DNA of 64,000 nucleotides, from contig JAJTUQ010000003.1 of assembly GCA_021399445.1 (NCBI GenBank), positions 7,192,001-7,256,000 of the forward strand. Direction: 5' to 3'. The notes under the pieces were generated by a model. It ran no database searches. It had not been told where the DNA came from and saw nothing but the letters and a program-made list of their open reading frames with translations. The translations under genes and the position numbers were made by a program. Shown here piece by piece: positions 1 through 12,673 of this stretch (the first letter of the stretch is position 1; each line of letters starts with the position of its first letter). Source of the DNA: Xylogone sp. PMI_703. Taxonomy: Eukaryota > Ascomycota > Leotiomycetes.

Positions 1-3000
1 TTCAAGATACCTTGTTATGTATATGAAAAATATAGTCAGATTAAGTGGAACATAGACGACCTCAGATGTAGAATACACATGTTCATAATGCATGTTTTAT
101 GTACCGTGCTGTCCATCAGACAAAAGGGAACCCAGTTCACTATTCATCAATGCAACAATTATACATATAGCACAGAGCCGTGTCCGGACATCCTTTCTAA
201 TGCTGCTACTTTACAATGTTTGTGTTTTAAGAGTTCCTGACATCAGTGTTAACTTTGACTCCCTCTGCAACTTTCTTTAAATGGCCTCTTTTATTCCATA
301 TCTTTAAACTTTGAGCTTCAGTGCGATCCCAGATGTCTTTATCTTTTTGTCGTAACTTTATCTAGCCCCATTTATTCTACAAGCAATAGTGTCGAAAGAA
401 TTCAGAGGACAACTACAGCAATGTACTTCTTACTCTCTCGTAATTTCCGCTCAGCATACCATGTCGTATGTCTATTGTACTCCAAGCCAACAGGAAATCA
501 AACATGTGTAAAAAGAACAGGCGATTGTTGAACCATGATGTTTTCATGAACTTCTTCGAACTTTTACTAGTTAACATAGGTATTTCACGAGATCGTTATA
601 CAATCTTTCTTCGACTACAGTAATCTAAATACTAGGCAACACGATAGTACAAACATAAATTCACACTTTCATCATTGGATACAATCTAGATGGAAATCTT
701 GAGCCTGATGTGTTATAGTTACGATTCGAAATAGCACTGATCATAGGTAACACCCCCTTATTTTCGAGACGTAGAGTCCCTACGAACTTGCCAGGTATAT
801 CACTATAGATCGTTGCGTAGAATATGTGACTATAGAACATTATCTTTTCCTCCTTGATCTATATCGATGCGAAGTTGCACGAAACACACTAGTGAGACAA
901 TATACCTTCAGATCTTTTGACCCCTTATTATCCATCGCAACACAAGAATTCAGATGCTAAGGAGACGACGGCGTTTCTATCCCTATTGGCTTTCTTCTAT
1001 GTCAGCGCCATCTATGCATCGAGCTTCTTCCTCGCACGCACCAAGCCTAGTATTATAGCCATCAACGACCTATTCTAAGGCGTAGCCCATATCATCCACT
1101 ACTCTCTCAAGGAGTCTATTCGAAGTAACATAAAAGCGTGGATGGCTGAAAGTCAACTCTAGCCTCCTACCTGTATTCCGGATTTGATACTTAATTCTAG
1201 GATCGGTGGCTAATATATTCGAGCTTTTCATCGATGAAAATTGGAACTTGAAGTAGATGTTAACGACGCGTAGTCCATGCAGGGAAGGCAGTTGATCACC
1301 TATTTCTGCGTATGGAACCGATTTGGTGTGGGCTTCTAGATCGTCCTAGATTGTATCTCAAAGTTAGGCATCGCTATGAAAGTATGGTGAATGGCATGAA
1401 CTAAAACTTATCAGGGATCGATAGCAAGTATCATTGTAAGATTTCGCTCAAGTAACTAGTGCATTGAGCTGGAATTTTCTTCTTCAACTAGCAAGATTTA
1501 TTGTAGATAATAAAGTATGAATAGGGACTTGTCGCGGTAAAAACAGTGATATGGGAAATTCATAACGACAGCATAAGGAAAATCTCAGGGAGTTCTCTAG
1601 TTGCATAGGTTGTCTGGGTGCACACATAAAAGATCAAAACACAATACGTCTCAGCTGAGTATCCTCTAAAGAAGTTATTAACCTGGATAGATGATCAAGG
1701 CCTGAGGATGAGTCTTCAGGGAAATGCCTATTAGAAGCCGTAATAAAGGCGGATACCGTACCTGATACTAATCCGTATTATTCACATCGAGACTACATCC
1801 AACAACGCTCTTGGCGCATGCGCAATTGATAACTATAGGAAGCCTCCACTTTGAAAGAACGGCCAACGGGCTGTGGTTCCGCCTCATTGAGATCAAAGCG
1901 GTCCGCCAGCCAAGCGCGGCACGGACAACGAGAAATATAACGGCCTTAAGGACTTCACTAGGGTTCCAACTTTATGCCGACTCGTGTGACGACGGGTAAA
2001 ATCATGCATTCATACCACTCATCAACTCGGGGAGAAACAGAAGAAGGCTTGTAGTTCCCCCGCTCGCCTCCGGACCAACAGCGGAGGAGACATGGAGTTG
2101 AACAGGAAAAAGAGAAATGTCACACCAATGAGAGAATAGTGGCAATAGAGATATGCTAAAGAGACGGCGTCTATCCAGTCACTCGGTATCAAGCCATAAA
2201 GTAGCGGGCCGATGAGCAGATGCCCAAACGGCGCAGTCTCGCAAGTGTTGGAACGGATCCAACACTTAGTCTCCTAACAACGGAGGCCAAGTCCTCCGAT
2301 TGGTAAACGAAACCGGACAATGAGGATAAATGCACAGTCACAGCTAGTGGTATGAAGAAGACATTGTGCTTGAACAATATCATTGGTAAAGGAAAGGAAA
2401 ATGCTCCTTCCTGTTTAAAACATTGCGTTGATTGTCTTGACTAAGAGCTGGTATAGCGTTGGGAGGTTCCAAGCACCCGAGTGTGCTTCAGATGCATATC
2501 CTCCAGGGGATATTCATCTGCAGAACTCGTCACAGATGGTAAGTTAGTGCTGATACTGCTTCTGAAGCTACTGGCTTCAGCAAGCCATGCCCTGTTCTTC
2601 AAAACAACGGTCAAATGGAAACTTGACCACAAGGATCTCTACACCCAACGGCAACATGGTAGTCCCTGCATCGAGAATCGACAAAAGAGAAACAAGTGTG
2701 TACTACATCACTAGTCATAGCCATGTACATGAGAAAGAGAAGGAGTCTATGACGGGCTAATTCAGGTGACAGATGCCTGCAGGTCTGGCTTTGAAGGAAT
2801 ACGTCTCGGCGTTTGAACCGCGGTTGGTGATGGATGATCACACTTGAACTTTTCGACATGCTGTCAATTGCTCGCATACAACTTCTAGAGCTTCGGAATG
2901 TTATGATATTGCCACAATGTTGCGCATAGCTGTTGACAAAAGTCGGGGATGAACGTTGTGCAGCTCCAACTGAGAGGCCCGTGATCGGGTCAAGTCTCCC

Positions 3001-4400
3001 ATGTTCACTCTTTCCCCCAGATCTGTCCTAAGCCCAAAACAGACATTTGCCCATCATCCAATCAGCACTCTCCTCTTTCACAATTCTCGCTTAGGGTTAC
3101 ACATCAAGTCAATTTGCGCGACGCAGAATATCCAGTAAATAATTTCCTTTCGAGTCTTCTCTGAATCTTCCTTTAATGGTAAAAGTTTTGTGATATTTTT
3201 TTTTTCTTTTATTTTCTATTTAATCATCTTGCGCTTTCGCATATCTCTCAAGATCCCGTTATGGTAATTCCATTGGACAATCTCCCACTCGCTTATTAAT
3301 GCCTCGTTACGGACGTACCGAGTAACCTCTTTGTTTGTTGGTTGTAATTACGGATGTGCTCCGTCTCCGTACTGTAGCATCATAGCCAACACCCTCCCCC
3401 CTTTCTTGCCCCGGAACTCTTCAGGGTGCGGTATACTCACAGAATCCGATTCAAGATCAAAGAAGATTCCATGGTTCTCATTGTCCCAAATTGTACGCAG
3501 ACGTTGTTTCAGCCATTACGCTCAGTCGATAGTAACGTCTCACGGAAATCACCCTAGTGGTTCTTGACAGCGGACTCCACCAGCCAGAAACAGAATATCC
3601 TCCTGCACAGTTGTTTGAGGCTCCAGCTTGATATCTACGTATCCGGCATTCCAGCTCTAGAGTTTGTAGAGACACTCCCCCTAATCCTTACAGTAACTCG
3701 TCATATTCAGCTCTTCGGTTGCCCCTGAACAAAAGATACAAGGCAGCTGTGATAATCATTTCGGTGACTCCATCAGCTTCATGTAGGAGATGATGCTGTA
3801 TAGAAGAGTCTAGCTCCCTGCTGCGACCATTTCTGTGGCCTCCTCTATGTCCTTTAACTCTCAAGAGCCTCTTAGGCTCCCTAGCTGGGATCCATCCCCT
3901 CTATTGATGCCAGAAAGCGAGCGGAAGCTCCGTAGAATGCCTCCTTTAGCCTTCTGCAACTATGACTCTTTGTAGAATGTGGTAATGTGTAGAGATTGCG
4001 TGGTGGAGATCGAGGTCGCTGTCCGGGCCGCAGCCGTTGAGATACCCTCCTTCAGCATTTTCGACATAGGGGTCTCCGAGATGGTGGCATTTCGACTTTG
4101 AGCGGCTGAAATATCGTATTTGCCCCAATGAAGCAGTTCCATTTCTTTGTTCCTGATGTTGATGATGTCACGATCTCGAACGTGTAGAAAATCTCGGCCG
4201 GTCAGGTTATGGGCCGGGTATGCGGCCCTTTATGTAGCCATCTCTTTGTGCACAGCCCTCTCTTCCAGATCCTCATCTAAGCCTTGCTGTCAGTTTCTTC
4301 TTGAATAATTACTGCCTTGTAGGCTGAATTCAAGGCTGAATGACTGACGTGGTGAGGCCCAATCTTTTTTGGTGCTTTTGATATGCCTCGCGAAGGTGAG
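1..4400. other. intergenic stretch without a recognisable gene
   Basis: No open frame here exceeds about 88 codons and none resembles a protein family I know. There is a T-rich tract near 3196-3215 and otherwise unstructured sequence. I saw no long inverted or tandem repeat and no convincing splice-linked set of short frames. It may be old, decayed sequence or the distal flank of a gene outside the window. Confidence 0.5.
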
Positions 4401-4407
4401 GGAAGGG

Positions 4408-4486
4408 GTCGGATCAGGAGTACTAACCCCTAGGGTGATGGAAAACCACGAAAATCAGCTATCCTACCAGCTGGACCATCTAGTGT
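4408..4486 (-). pseudogene. degenerate tRNA-Glu-like sequence (possible tRNA pseudogene or SINE head)
   Basis: Read on the minus strand, 4478-4467 is a perfect Pol III A-box (TGGTCCAGCTGG). It sits in a D-arm of the kind seen in tRNA-Glu (GTCC paired with GGAT). About 50 nt downstream, 4428-4417 (GGTTAGTACTCC) resembles a B-box with one disturbed base and a foldable T-stem (AGGGG with CTCCT). TTTTC lies where a Glu anticodon loop would be. The acceptor stem does not pair and the anticodon stem is broken, so a functional tRNA is unlikely. A tRNA-derived SINE head is the main alternative. Confidence 0.4.
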
Positions 4487-5587
4487 CGTATTTTGCCACT
4501 CTGTAAAGTTATTGTAGCATCATCAATGTGATCTCTTGCCCAGGATGGATATTTATTGCCAACCGCGATCTCCGCGCGTTGTGTAGCCAACACAGATAGA
4601 TCACAACCTGTGCCGCCATGTCCCAGTTGCTATGCCCTGCATTTACAACTGGCGCTGGATGCATCCATAACATCAATGAATTCAAGATCCACAATGTGTT
4701 GTATTCCCAATCCCGGATGTTGGTCCTATTCAGACGCTATGCAGGTTCTAGAGGGTCGATGACAAGTCTGTAGCCGCCCGGGGCGGCAAGGCGCTCTCTA
4801 TAGGTCGATTTACGGTTCCAACAAACGCAAATCACCACGGCAAGCGCTACAGAAATCTCATCACCATTCATTAGCCGCGGAAGCAGGTACACATGCAGTG
4901 ATATGGACCGATATGTTGGTAAATGTTGGCACCAGTAAGGATAGAATCAGGAGAATCCCGATTATCGCTATGCACGATTCAATATGCAGGGCGGTTGATA
5001 GAGAACCAACGGTGACACCAACGGCAGATATTCCTCTATTGTACAGTAAATACGAGATAATGCAGTAGTATATTGTAGCGCCTTAGCGTAAGCCATTATG
5101 TTCATAGAGTGTCTAGTCGAACCATCGTCATATGCAGAGTAATGAAAATTCGTAAAGCAAATGAATAGTAACCCGCCAGCAGACAATGAAAAGCAAAAAG
5201 AAGAAAGAGTTATCGGCTAAATCATAATACAAGAAAGTTATTGGTGCATCTTAAACCAGTCCTCAAATAGCCTATCCAAATGGGAGGCCAGAAGGTAGAA
5301 ACTGCATAACAAAAGATCAAAGAAAAGCCCTGCGACTTATATCTACTATACGTGACCATTTGGCAATCCTTCCAAGCCCAAGTGCCCCTATCCAGAATAT
5401 CAATGAAGATGTAGATATCTGTAACAAAAATAAGATTTCAATAAATCCAGGCAGCATTGCTACTGCAACAGAAGAAAGGAATGTTAATGCAAGTCGTAAC
5501 GTCAAAAATGGCAAAAGACCGCCGCCCATATAAGCCCAAAATAACGATATATTCCCATTCTCTAAAACCTTGTATTCCTTAATGAGC
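4487..5587. other. intergenic stretch downstream of the Myb-like gene
   Basis: No recognisable gene. A 70-codon hydrophobic frame on the minus strand (5529-5317) begins with ATG just past the 3' end of the Myb-like gene. It has no recognised homology and is more simply explained as chance in a 3' flank. Confidence 0.4.
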
Positions 5588-7076
5588 TCACCAGACGTGC
5601 TGTTCCAATTTTATCGGATGGTGTCGCTGTTCGTACCTAATCTGCTGGTGAGGGATTGTGCATTGCGAACTGGCGTCGCTGGCCGCCCGGCTTCTGCATT
5701 CCGTTAGGAGCCCTTGTGCTTCAGTATCGTGGTGTCCCTGGCTAGAATTGTCTCTGGTATCGGGCAAGGAGCTATGATCGGGTTCTCCAGAAAGTCTGTG
5801 CTTGAAGGATCTTGGCGAGCGCTCTTCGTGTGGATTATACTCTTCCGGATGCATTTCGTACCACTTCTTTTGGACGGCCTCTTTGGGCCATTTCTCAACA
5901 CAGCCATACTTCAGCATATCAGTCGCAACAACATCCCATTTGGCGTTCTCATAGTCTTCGACGGAGAGCGTCAGGGCTTGTTCCTGTGGCCGAGTCAACG
6001 TACTACTCCACTTAGTATGCGCTTGTTTCAATGTGGCAAACGTCGGTATAACAGAAAAACATACCTCTATTTCAGTCCATTTGCGAAGACGCTCTCGCAG
6101 TCTCTTCAGCCGCATCTGTAAGGCGGGCACCTTCATATTTTTCCCTGTCGTCTCGTAGAAACGTACAGCGATTTCCTTCCAAGGCAGGCCCTCTTCTGCC
6201 AATTGTAGTAGAATCTGTTCCTCGCGCTTTACTTCTCCCGAGGAATAAGCAAGCTCGCCGTCGACGTTGTCAGGCGCTGATGATTTTCTCTTACGCTTTG
6301 CCGGCAGGGGACTAAGCTTCTCAGGGAAGGTAGTCTGCTGTGGTCCACCAGATGGTGGTGCGGACTTAGGTGCCGGAGGACGGATGGGGAGCTCTTCCTT
6401 CTTTGCCCTCTTGGCAGGTCGGAGAGTTGCTGGGTTTGGAGCAATGAGGATAGGTGCATGTTGATGGCATCGGTAGCTATTCGCACTGTTCGGCATGCTG
6501 TCGTAAGCGCGGCTACCATCCGAGCTTATTCCACCCGAGGAATTGATGTTCGATCCTTGGTTCATGTTTGGAGACGACGTAGATGCAGACGTGCCGTTGT
6601 TGGAAGTAGCTGAGACTCCAAATGCCCCCCAGTAAGGTGAAGTGCAAGCGTAAGGGGAGCTTGGGAAGGCTTGGTCGAGGGTCGAGATGTGAAGCGTACT
6701 GGAGGGGTTCTTCAACTTCATGGGTGGATCAACTCTCGTGCTTGCGAAGTCGTCATCGTTATTGTAATAGTGATAGTTTGGTGAGGTAATATGCGGTGAA
6801 GCGAGCTCCTTGAGATGAGGATGACTGGAAGTAGGAGTGGGTCTGTGTGTCATAGAAGGAGAAGATGCCATTGTGACAGGAGTGATCAAAGAAGAATCAT
6901 AATGGGCAGGTAAGTTGAAGGAGGAAACCTATATTGAGCGCATTAGAATGAGATCCTTTTAGATGAACACCGTCGTTGCCAGTATCGTTACGGAGACATA
7001 CGGTGCTATAGGGAGTCCAATCTGGGGGTTGGAGTTGTGTACGTCCCGAAGACGCCGAGTAGGTTGATTCGCCCAT
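5588..7076 (-). CDS. Myb/SANT-like DNA-binding protein
   Basis: Predicted 444-residue nuclear protein in three exons: 7076-7002, 6928-6065 and 5983-5588. The first intron (7001-6929) joins a short exon starting MGESTYSASS to the main frame. The second (6064-5984, 81 nt, GTATGT donor, TACTAAG branch site) is in frame and free of stops, so an ORF scan would read through it; removing it gives a continuous helix running KWTEIE-EQAL. The first 200 residues are Ser/Pro/Asn-rich and disordered, with basic clusters (KRAKK, about 198; KRKRK, about 236) that look like nuclear signals. Residues about 258-350 hold tryptophan-spaced helices (LPWKEIAVRFYE, then KWTEIE and KWPKEAVQKKW) typical of Myb/SANT-like modules. 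The C terminus is acidic and Ser/His-rich. Target genes are unknown; chromatin or transcription regulation is inferred from the fold alone. Confidence 0.8.
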
Positions 7077-10000
7077 TGAATAGAATGGGATTGTATAAAA
7101 CTTAGATAGTGTATCTCACGCCGCAGAAGCTAAAGATAAAGTAAAAGAGATCAGGAACAAGTGGCGCCAGTGGACCATATATTCAACGGCGGGACAGGCA
7201 ACGCATCTGTGTGGATGGGAGTGTTCCTGGAAATAACATGGGATCGCCAACAAGTACCGACAAGCTATATAGGGAACCGATCACAAAATTCTGCCTGACG
7301 ATCTCCAGGTGAGAGATGCAACGGAGAAGGTGGTGGTGAGAGCCTCGCGGGCCGGGGCGAAGTAGGGCCAGTCCTAAGAGCTGGTAGGGACCTATAAGTT
7401 TAACCAGATCGAATGGTGAAGCAGGAACAAAAACTGGAGCCCTGGGCCGAAGACAAGGCCAGGCTAGGTGGCAGTGATGGGTGTGGTATTAAAAAGAGGT
7501 TGACGTGCAGGATAGCCGCCGAGGGGGATGGTTTGGTAAGAACTCAGAATAGCGAACACCGCGGCACTTTCGTAAGGGGCAGTTGAACAACGGCAACATC
7601 TGCCTGGAATTAGATCTGGGTGGACTCCAGGCCGGCAGCCGGTGGGGGCGGGTGCCTGTGCTGGATCACGATCGTTGCCAAGTGCCCAATATGTGGGCGC
7701 CTGATCGATAATATTTGTAGAAGGAGAGGACGGTGGCACCCGTCGAGTACTGTACTCTTTACATATTTTTCTTGCGCAGGCACATCCCACCCAAGCACCC
7801 CGTCCACTGCGGAGCAAGCGACCAGATCCTCAGCAGAAGGCTCCCAAGGAGGGACGACACAATTTGAATAACACGCAATTGCAGGACGGACGAGTGGCCC
7901 GTCTTCCAATCACACTGATGGTAACCGATACCCAGAAGGACTTGTCCAGCCCGTCCAGACGTGGTAATCTCGAACTGGATCGGCCATTAGACTAAACAGG
8001 GTTGAGCGTGCGGATTGCATGGTGGAGGTCCCGGATCGAGCGAGTCCCCAAGCTATGTCACTGCTCGAGGATCTACCCCTACCCTCCCGGCATGGTAAAA
8101 TTTTAGGGTGGCATCTCTCAACCTTCCCCGTCCACCTCCTGCCTGCGCAGCCAGTCAGCCTCAAACCCCCCGTTGTGCCATGAGCGCAGTTCCCGTTGTG
8201 CGGCCTCTCGAAGGAGTCAGGAGCTGTCCTGTCTGGGACATGGATATAATAGGGCACCTACGAGTTATTGCCGGCCGATAACAGGAGACACGCACGGCCA
8301 GCCTCCTCTCCGGACCAGATCGGCCCTGCACGAATACCTGGTGTTTCGGCGAACCAGCGAGGGTTGCGAGCTGGCCGTAACGTGACTCCCCCGTATCCAA
8401 GCCACGCTCGATACCGACAGTCTGGTAACCGGGACGCTCCCGCAGTAGTGGAACAGGCATTATTTCAGCCGGCAGCGAATCAGGAGGGGCCGCTCGCTTA
8501 CCAAACAGGGGTTCGGGAATGCCTTGCCAGTCGTTCTTGCCCCTAACCGCGCGCCATCAAATGTGATGCGAGGTGCAGTCGCGGCACAGCAACATTTTGC
8601 TCTGAATAGAGAGCCCTCTCGTCCGACAGGCCCCAAATTGACGCGAAAATCCACCTGCTGCCCTGCTGATCAGGCCTGATGGGTTCGTCCAGCACGGGAG
8701 TGTTGCTTAATATGGAAGAGTTACACAGAGGTACACAATAGGTACAAGGGCGCGCTGCAGCAATCCATCGCCAGATTGAAGCGCCTGTTGGAAATATACT
8801 TAGCAGGCTCGGCTGCGATGAGCGCTCTGGCGACGTGACGGGGAGTGGTGATCCAGCACAGGTACATCCGTCCTGACCGCAAAATGGTACCGCATGGGCT
8901 CCAGCTATACCTGATATGGAGCGGATAGTGTACCGGTATCAGCGGAGACGGCTCCCCCCAGCACGCAGCCTGTCTCGCCTGTCCCTCGCCAAAGCACCCC
9001 CGGGCTTGTCTCCCAGCATCTCTCTGGTCCTTGCGGTCGGGGATTGCTGGACGGAATCCGCGCGGAGTCTGAGTTGCGGCAGGGCCTGGCTCGTATATCA
9101 GTCCATACAGTCGATGCGACAGCAAATAATGGGAAGCTAGAATGCGCTAGACCGGATTAGCTTCGTGACGTGGTATGCATGAGGATTGAGGAGGGGATCG
9201 ATACCTCTGTTTGCAACAAGAGTTACATGGGCAGCGCTTCTAGCTGGCCCACTATTCGCAAATAAGCCTCCAAAGCGCGCTATCAGCAATTGGGGGCCTC
9301 TCCGGTTTCACCGAACCCAAAGATCCGCCAAATTTGACAACAGAGCGCACCGTGCGCGCCCGAAGACCAAGTCAGAAAGTTTACTAGCAAGCGCATTTGA
9401 CGCCGTTGGCAGCTCTGGCTCGCAACAACCTGAGCACGACGCAGGAACATGGGCCGTGCTGGTGTTAAATTTTGCGCTGAGCGCGGTTCGCACTGCCAAA
9501 CACTCTGGCGGTGCGACATGGATTGGAAAAGGTCGTGCAGCTTTGGGAGCAGCCCGCAGCAAGGAATACATCCACTGTCAAGTACTGCAATAATTTCGAG
9601 AGGACCCGAGGGATTGGACACGGAATCAAAAATCTCCCGTCTGACTCCAAATATTCAAGGGTTGTCTCCCATCAGAACGAACGATCGGTCAACATGCCGC
9701 TTTGGTTCCACGCGTACTGCAGAGCCCTCCATCGGCGAGTCAGAGCCGATGAGAAATACAAAGTCCGGTGGTCGCCGCGGGATAAGATAGGTACCTTACA
9801 CTTATGGTAAATTTACCTCTCTCTAGCCGTGTGTGATTAAGCCACTTCCAGTATAGACTAGACGTGAGCGCTGAATTTCTGGAAATCCGTGCTAGCCGAT
9901 GGAAGATGCGCCAATGCCAGGTGGTATGAGTTGCATTTACGAGTTGGTTTGATCTTCTGCGCGCGCTGGGCGAGGGACGTCTTGGGGCCATGGCGTTGCT

Positions 10001-12673
10001 GGCGACGAGCGGGCAGGGGCGGCGTAGGCGGGAGACTTGGGGAGGGACCAGCTAGCACCACCCTAAATGCCAGCGGACGATTACACACCCGGATACCCAA
10101 GACTGGCGGGCGACCGTTATGATGCTGGAGATGCTCTGTGCCTCAGTCCCGCAGCCCAAGCACAGCCAGTAGGTAGACAAATCAGATCTTGACTCTCACG
10201 GAAGGCTTCATCCTTGTACTTATCCCCCATCTAGAACCAGTGAGTGACATGCGGGCGTCGGGACTCGTCGCCCCACAAGGTTACACAAAGAAACACCCAG
10301 CCCTCACCAAGTCCACCGTACAAAGTGATGATGGACAATATCGTTATGAAGATATGCACTCAGAGCAAATGGTAACAGATATAATTGCTCGTTGCCCGTT
10401 GATTCCCTACAGAGTAGTGTCCCAAGTGATATTATCAATCATCGGGTGCTGTAGCTGGAAGTATGCCATCTGCGGGGTACACAGCAAGTTCCGAGCCTTC
10501 CCATCCCAGTTTTCAACATCTGACGACACTGCGACTGTAGTCTAGACTTCATTAACTTCAGATTACAACTCTCCCTGGAACTAAGACATACCGTTTCCTG
10601 TACATTCAGGACTTTCGTGCCCCCGGACGCGAAGGAATGGCCCGTCCCCGAGATTTGCAGCAGCCAAGCGGCGTAGTATCCCGTTCAAGGTTGTCGATTG
10701 CATCTATTTCTTCAACGGTTTCTCGCGGCTAGATTCAGTTGGTTGGTTTAAAGTGACTGGATCATTGACTAAATATTGACTGGTGATATCATCTTGTACA
10801 TTTGTTCACAACCTCACGGCACAGATGGGGATACACCAACACACCATATCCAACAGCTGCACACCTGAGTTTGTGCTGTTGTATACTGAGAAATATTGCC
10901 TGCAGTGTTGTGTGGGATAGATATCGACCAACAGAGGTTTGGCCCAACTGAGTCGAGACTGTGCTGCGCCGTTGAAGTACCAGGCCAGGTGACGAACCAC
11001 TTTCAGGAAATACCTTCTCATGAATGCGTAAGATAAATTAATTCGCGTTGGGGTGGTCAGGTGCAATCCTACCAGATTTGTCATTAATAGTTGGCTCTCA
11101 TTCATCTGTGATCCTGCGAGATCCGATTCTTACTGCATATTGGATGGGATATATGTAGGATGCATAACGCGTGACACATTTCGTGCAGATAGCGTCATGA
11201 ATCCTACAAGATCAATGATTTGGAATTATGGCTATTGATAGCATAAAAATATGGTTGTGAATAAGCATGAAACCTGATGAAAGCTTGGTGATAATTTTTC
11301 TTCATATTCGCCCCAGGATGTTGTCACTTGATAAGAGCTTGGGATGGTAGCACAACGTTTTCGAACTTGTCGCGTAGTTGAAAGCTAGCGAAAGGATCGG
11401 GGCACCTCCGTCTCATATTAGAGTTCCGGGTGCAACATAGAACGAGGGCTTATCTAAAAGCCATAGATTACAATGATTTTATTTAGTATTGTATAGAGAA
11501 TCACATATATTGGTATTAATGCTCAAATACAATTCCAGAGGCCCAGTTACACAAAAGTTGCTTCAAGTACATCCATAGCCGAATAAAAGAAATTCTAAAT
11601 ATCCACATTAGCACCAATAAGCTTAGTTATTGGTATGACACCATCAGATTTTGGAGTGGGACAAAGATGAAGCAATTACGTGATTTCCATCTATCCTGTC
11701 TCCCAGGAAATGGAAGATTGTTAGAATGAAAGCAGGACCACAGCTCCCTGGTCCTGTGCATCTTTACTTGGTCTTGATAAAAACGTAAAATCATACCAGC
11801 TCCGTGTAAACTCGTCTTTGCAAAACCAATTCTCTCCAACTATTGCCCTCTCTACAATACAATGCCCGATATTGTACGGTTGCGCCTCTTCCTGTAGCAG
11901 AATCCCTGTGCTTTATAGAGTAAAGTGATAACTATGAAGAAGTTCAAGCGATATGATGTTTGTAGAGCGGGAAAATATAAAAGGTTGCTACTCAACAAAG
12001 AGCTACGGTTCGATGCCCTGCCCCCAGGAAGTATTGCCCTGGAGGCTGATATTCTTCTTTGGAATATTGAAGGCACCAGGAGAACAATTTCCTCATATTA
12101 TCGGTTGGTTTTCAGCCAGACTAGCCATTTGTCAATAGCATGTTTATATAGCTGTACCCAGTTTGAGCGACGCCATCTTCAAGGCGGACTCGAGGAAATC
12201 GATAATAAGGAGTCACGCAGGCTTATATGAAAGACACATAAATAAAAATATATCATTCTCTATCCCCAGGAACCCTTTTGAAACCCAACACCCATGCAAC
12301 GCAGAGCCGGGGTATCAAAGCATCATGAGGACATACAAAATTTGAATAATAAAACACAATCAGCCGCCCATTAACCGATCCGCCTGTTAACCCAGACAAG
12401 AAGAGAATCCAACACCAACCAGAAGATGACTTTAAGTTTGAGTAAAGGTAAGAAAAAGCAATTTATCCCTTTCCAAGGCCCCTGCTACGTACCTGACTAT
12501 GGCAATTATTCTGTCTGGGTGAGGGAGTTAGCAATATTATATAGAAACGAAGCCATGAACAACATCTACGACTTTCAGTCCATCACCAGTCACAAATCCC
12601 TTCAGCCACCCAAACATATGTAATAATATCGTGAACAATTTGTTTCCAACTTTCATTAGTCAAGTCAATATAG
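7077..12673. other. long gene desert with a GC-rich block (about 7.2-10.2 kb)
   Basis: Nothing here resembles a known protein. From about 7.2 to 10.2 kb the sequence is clearly GC-rich (hand counts: 35/60 at 8041 and 43/60 at 8941), while 11.3-12.4 kb is AT-rich (13/60 at 11461). The GC-rich part has overlapping short frames on both strands, as expected by chance when stops are rare. It lies upstream of the Myb-like gene and downstream of the Leu3-like gene, so it could include a long promoter or leader of the former. No repeat was found. Confidence 0.5.

Noticed and set aside
5317..5529. 70-codon hydrophobic frame after the Myb-like gene
   Set aside because: Likely chance in the 3' flank; no homologue recognised and no splice partner.
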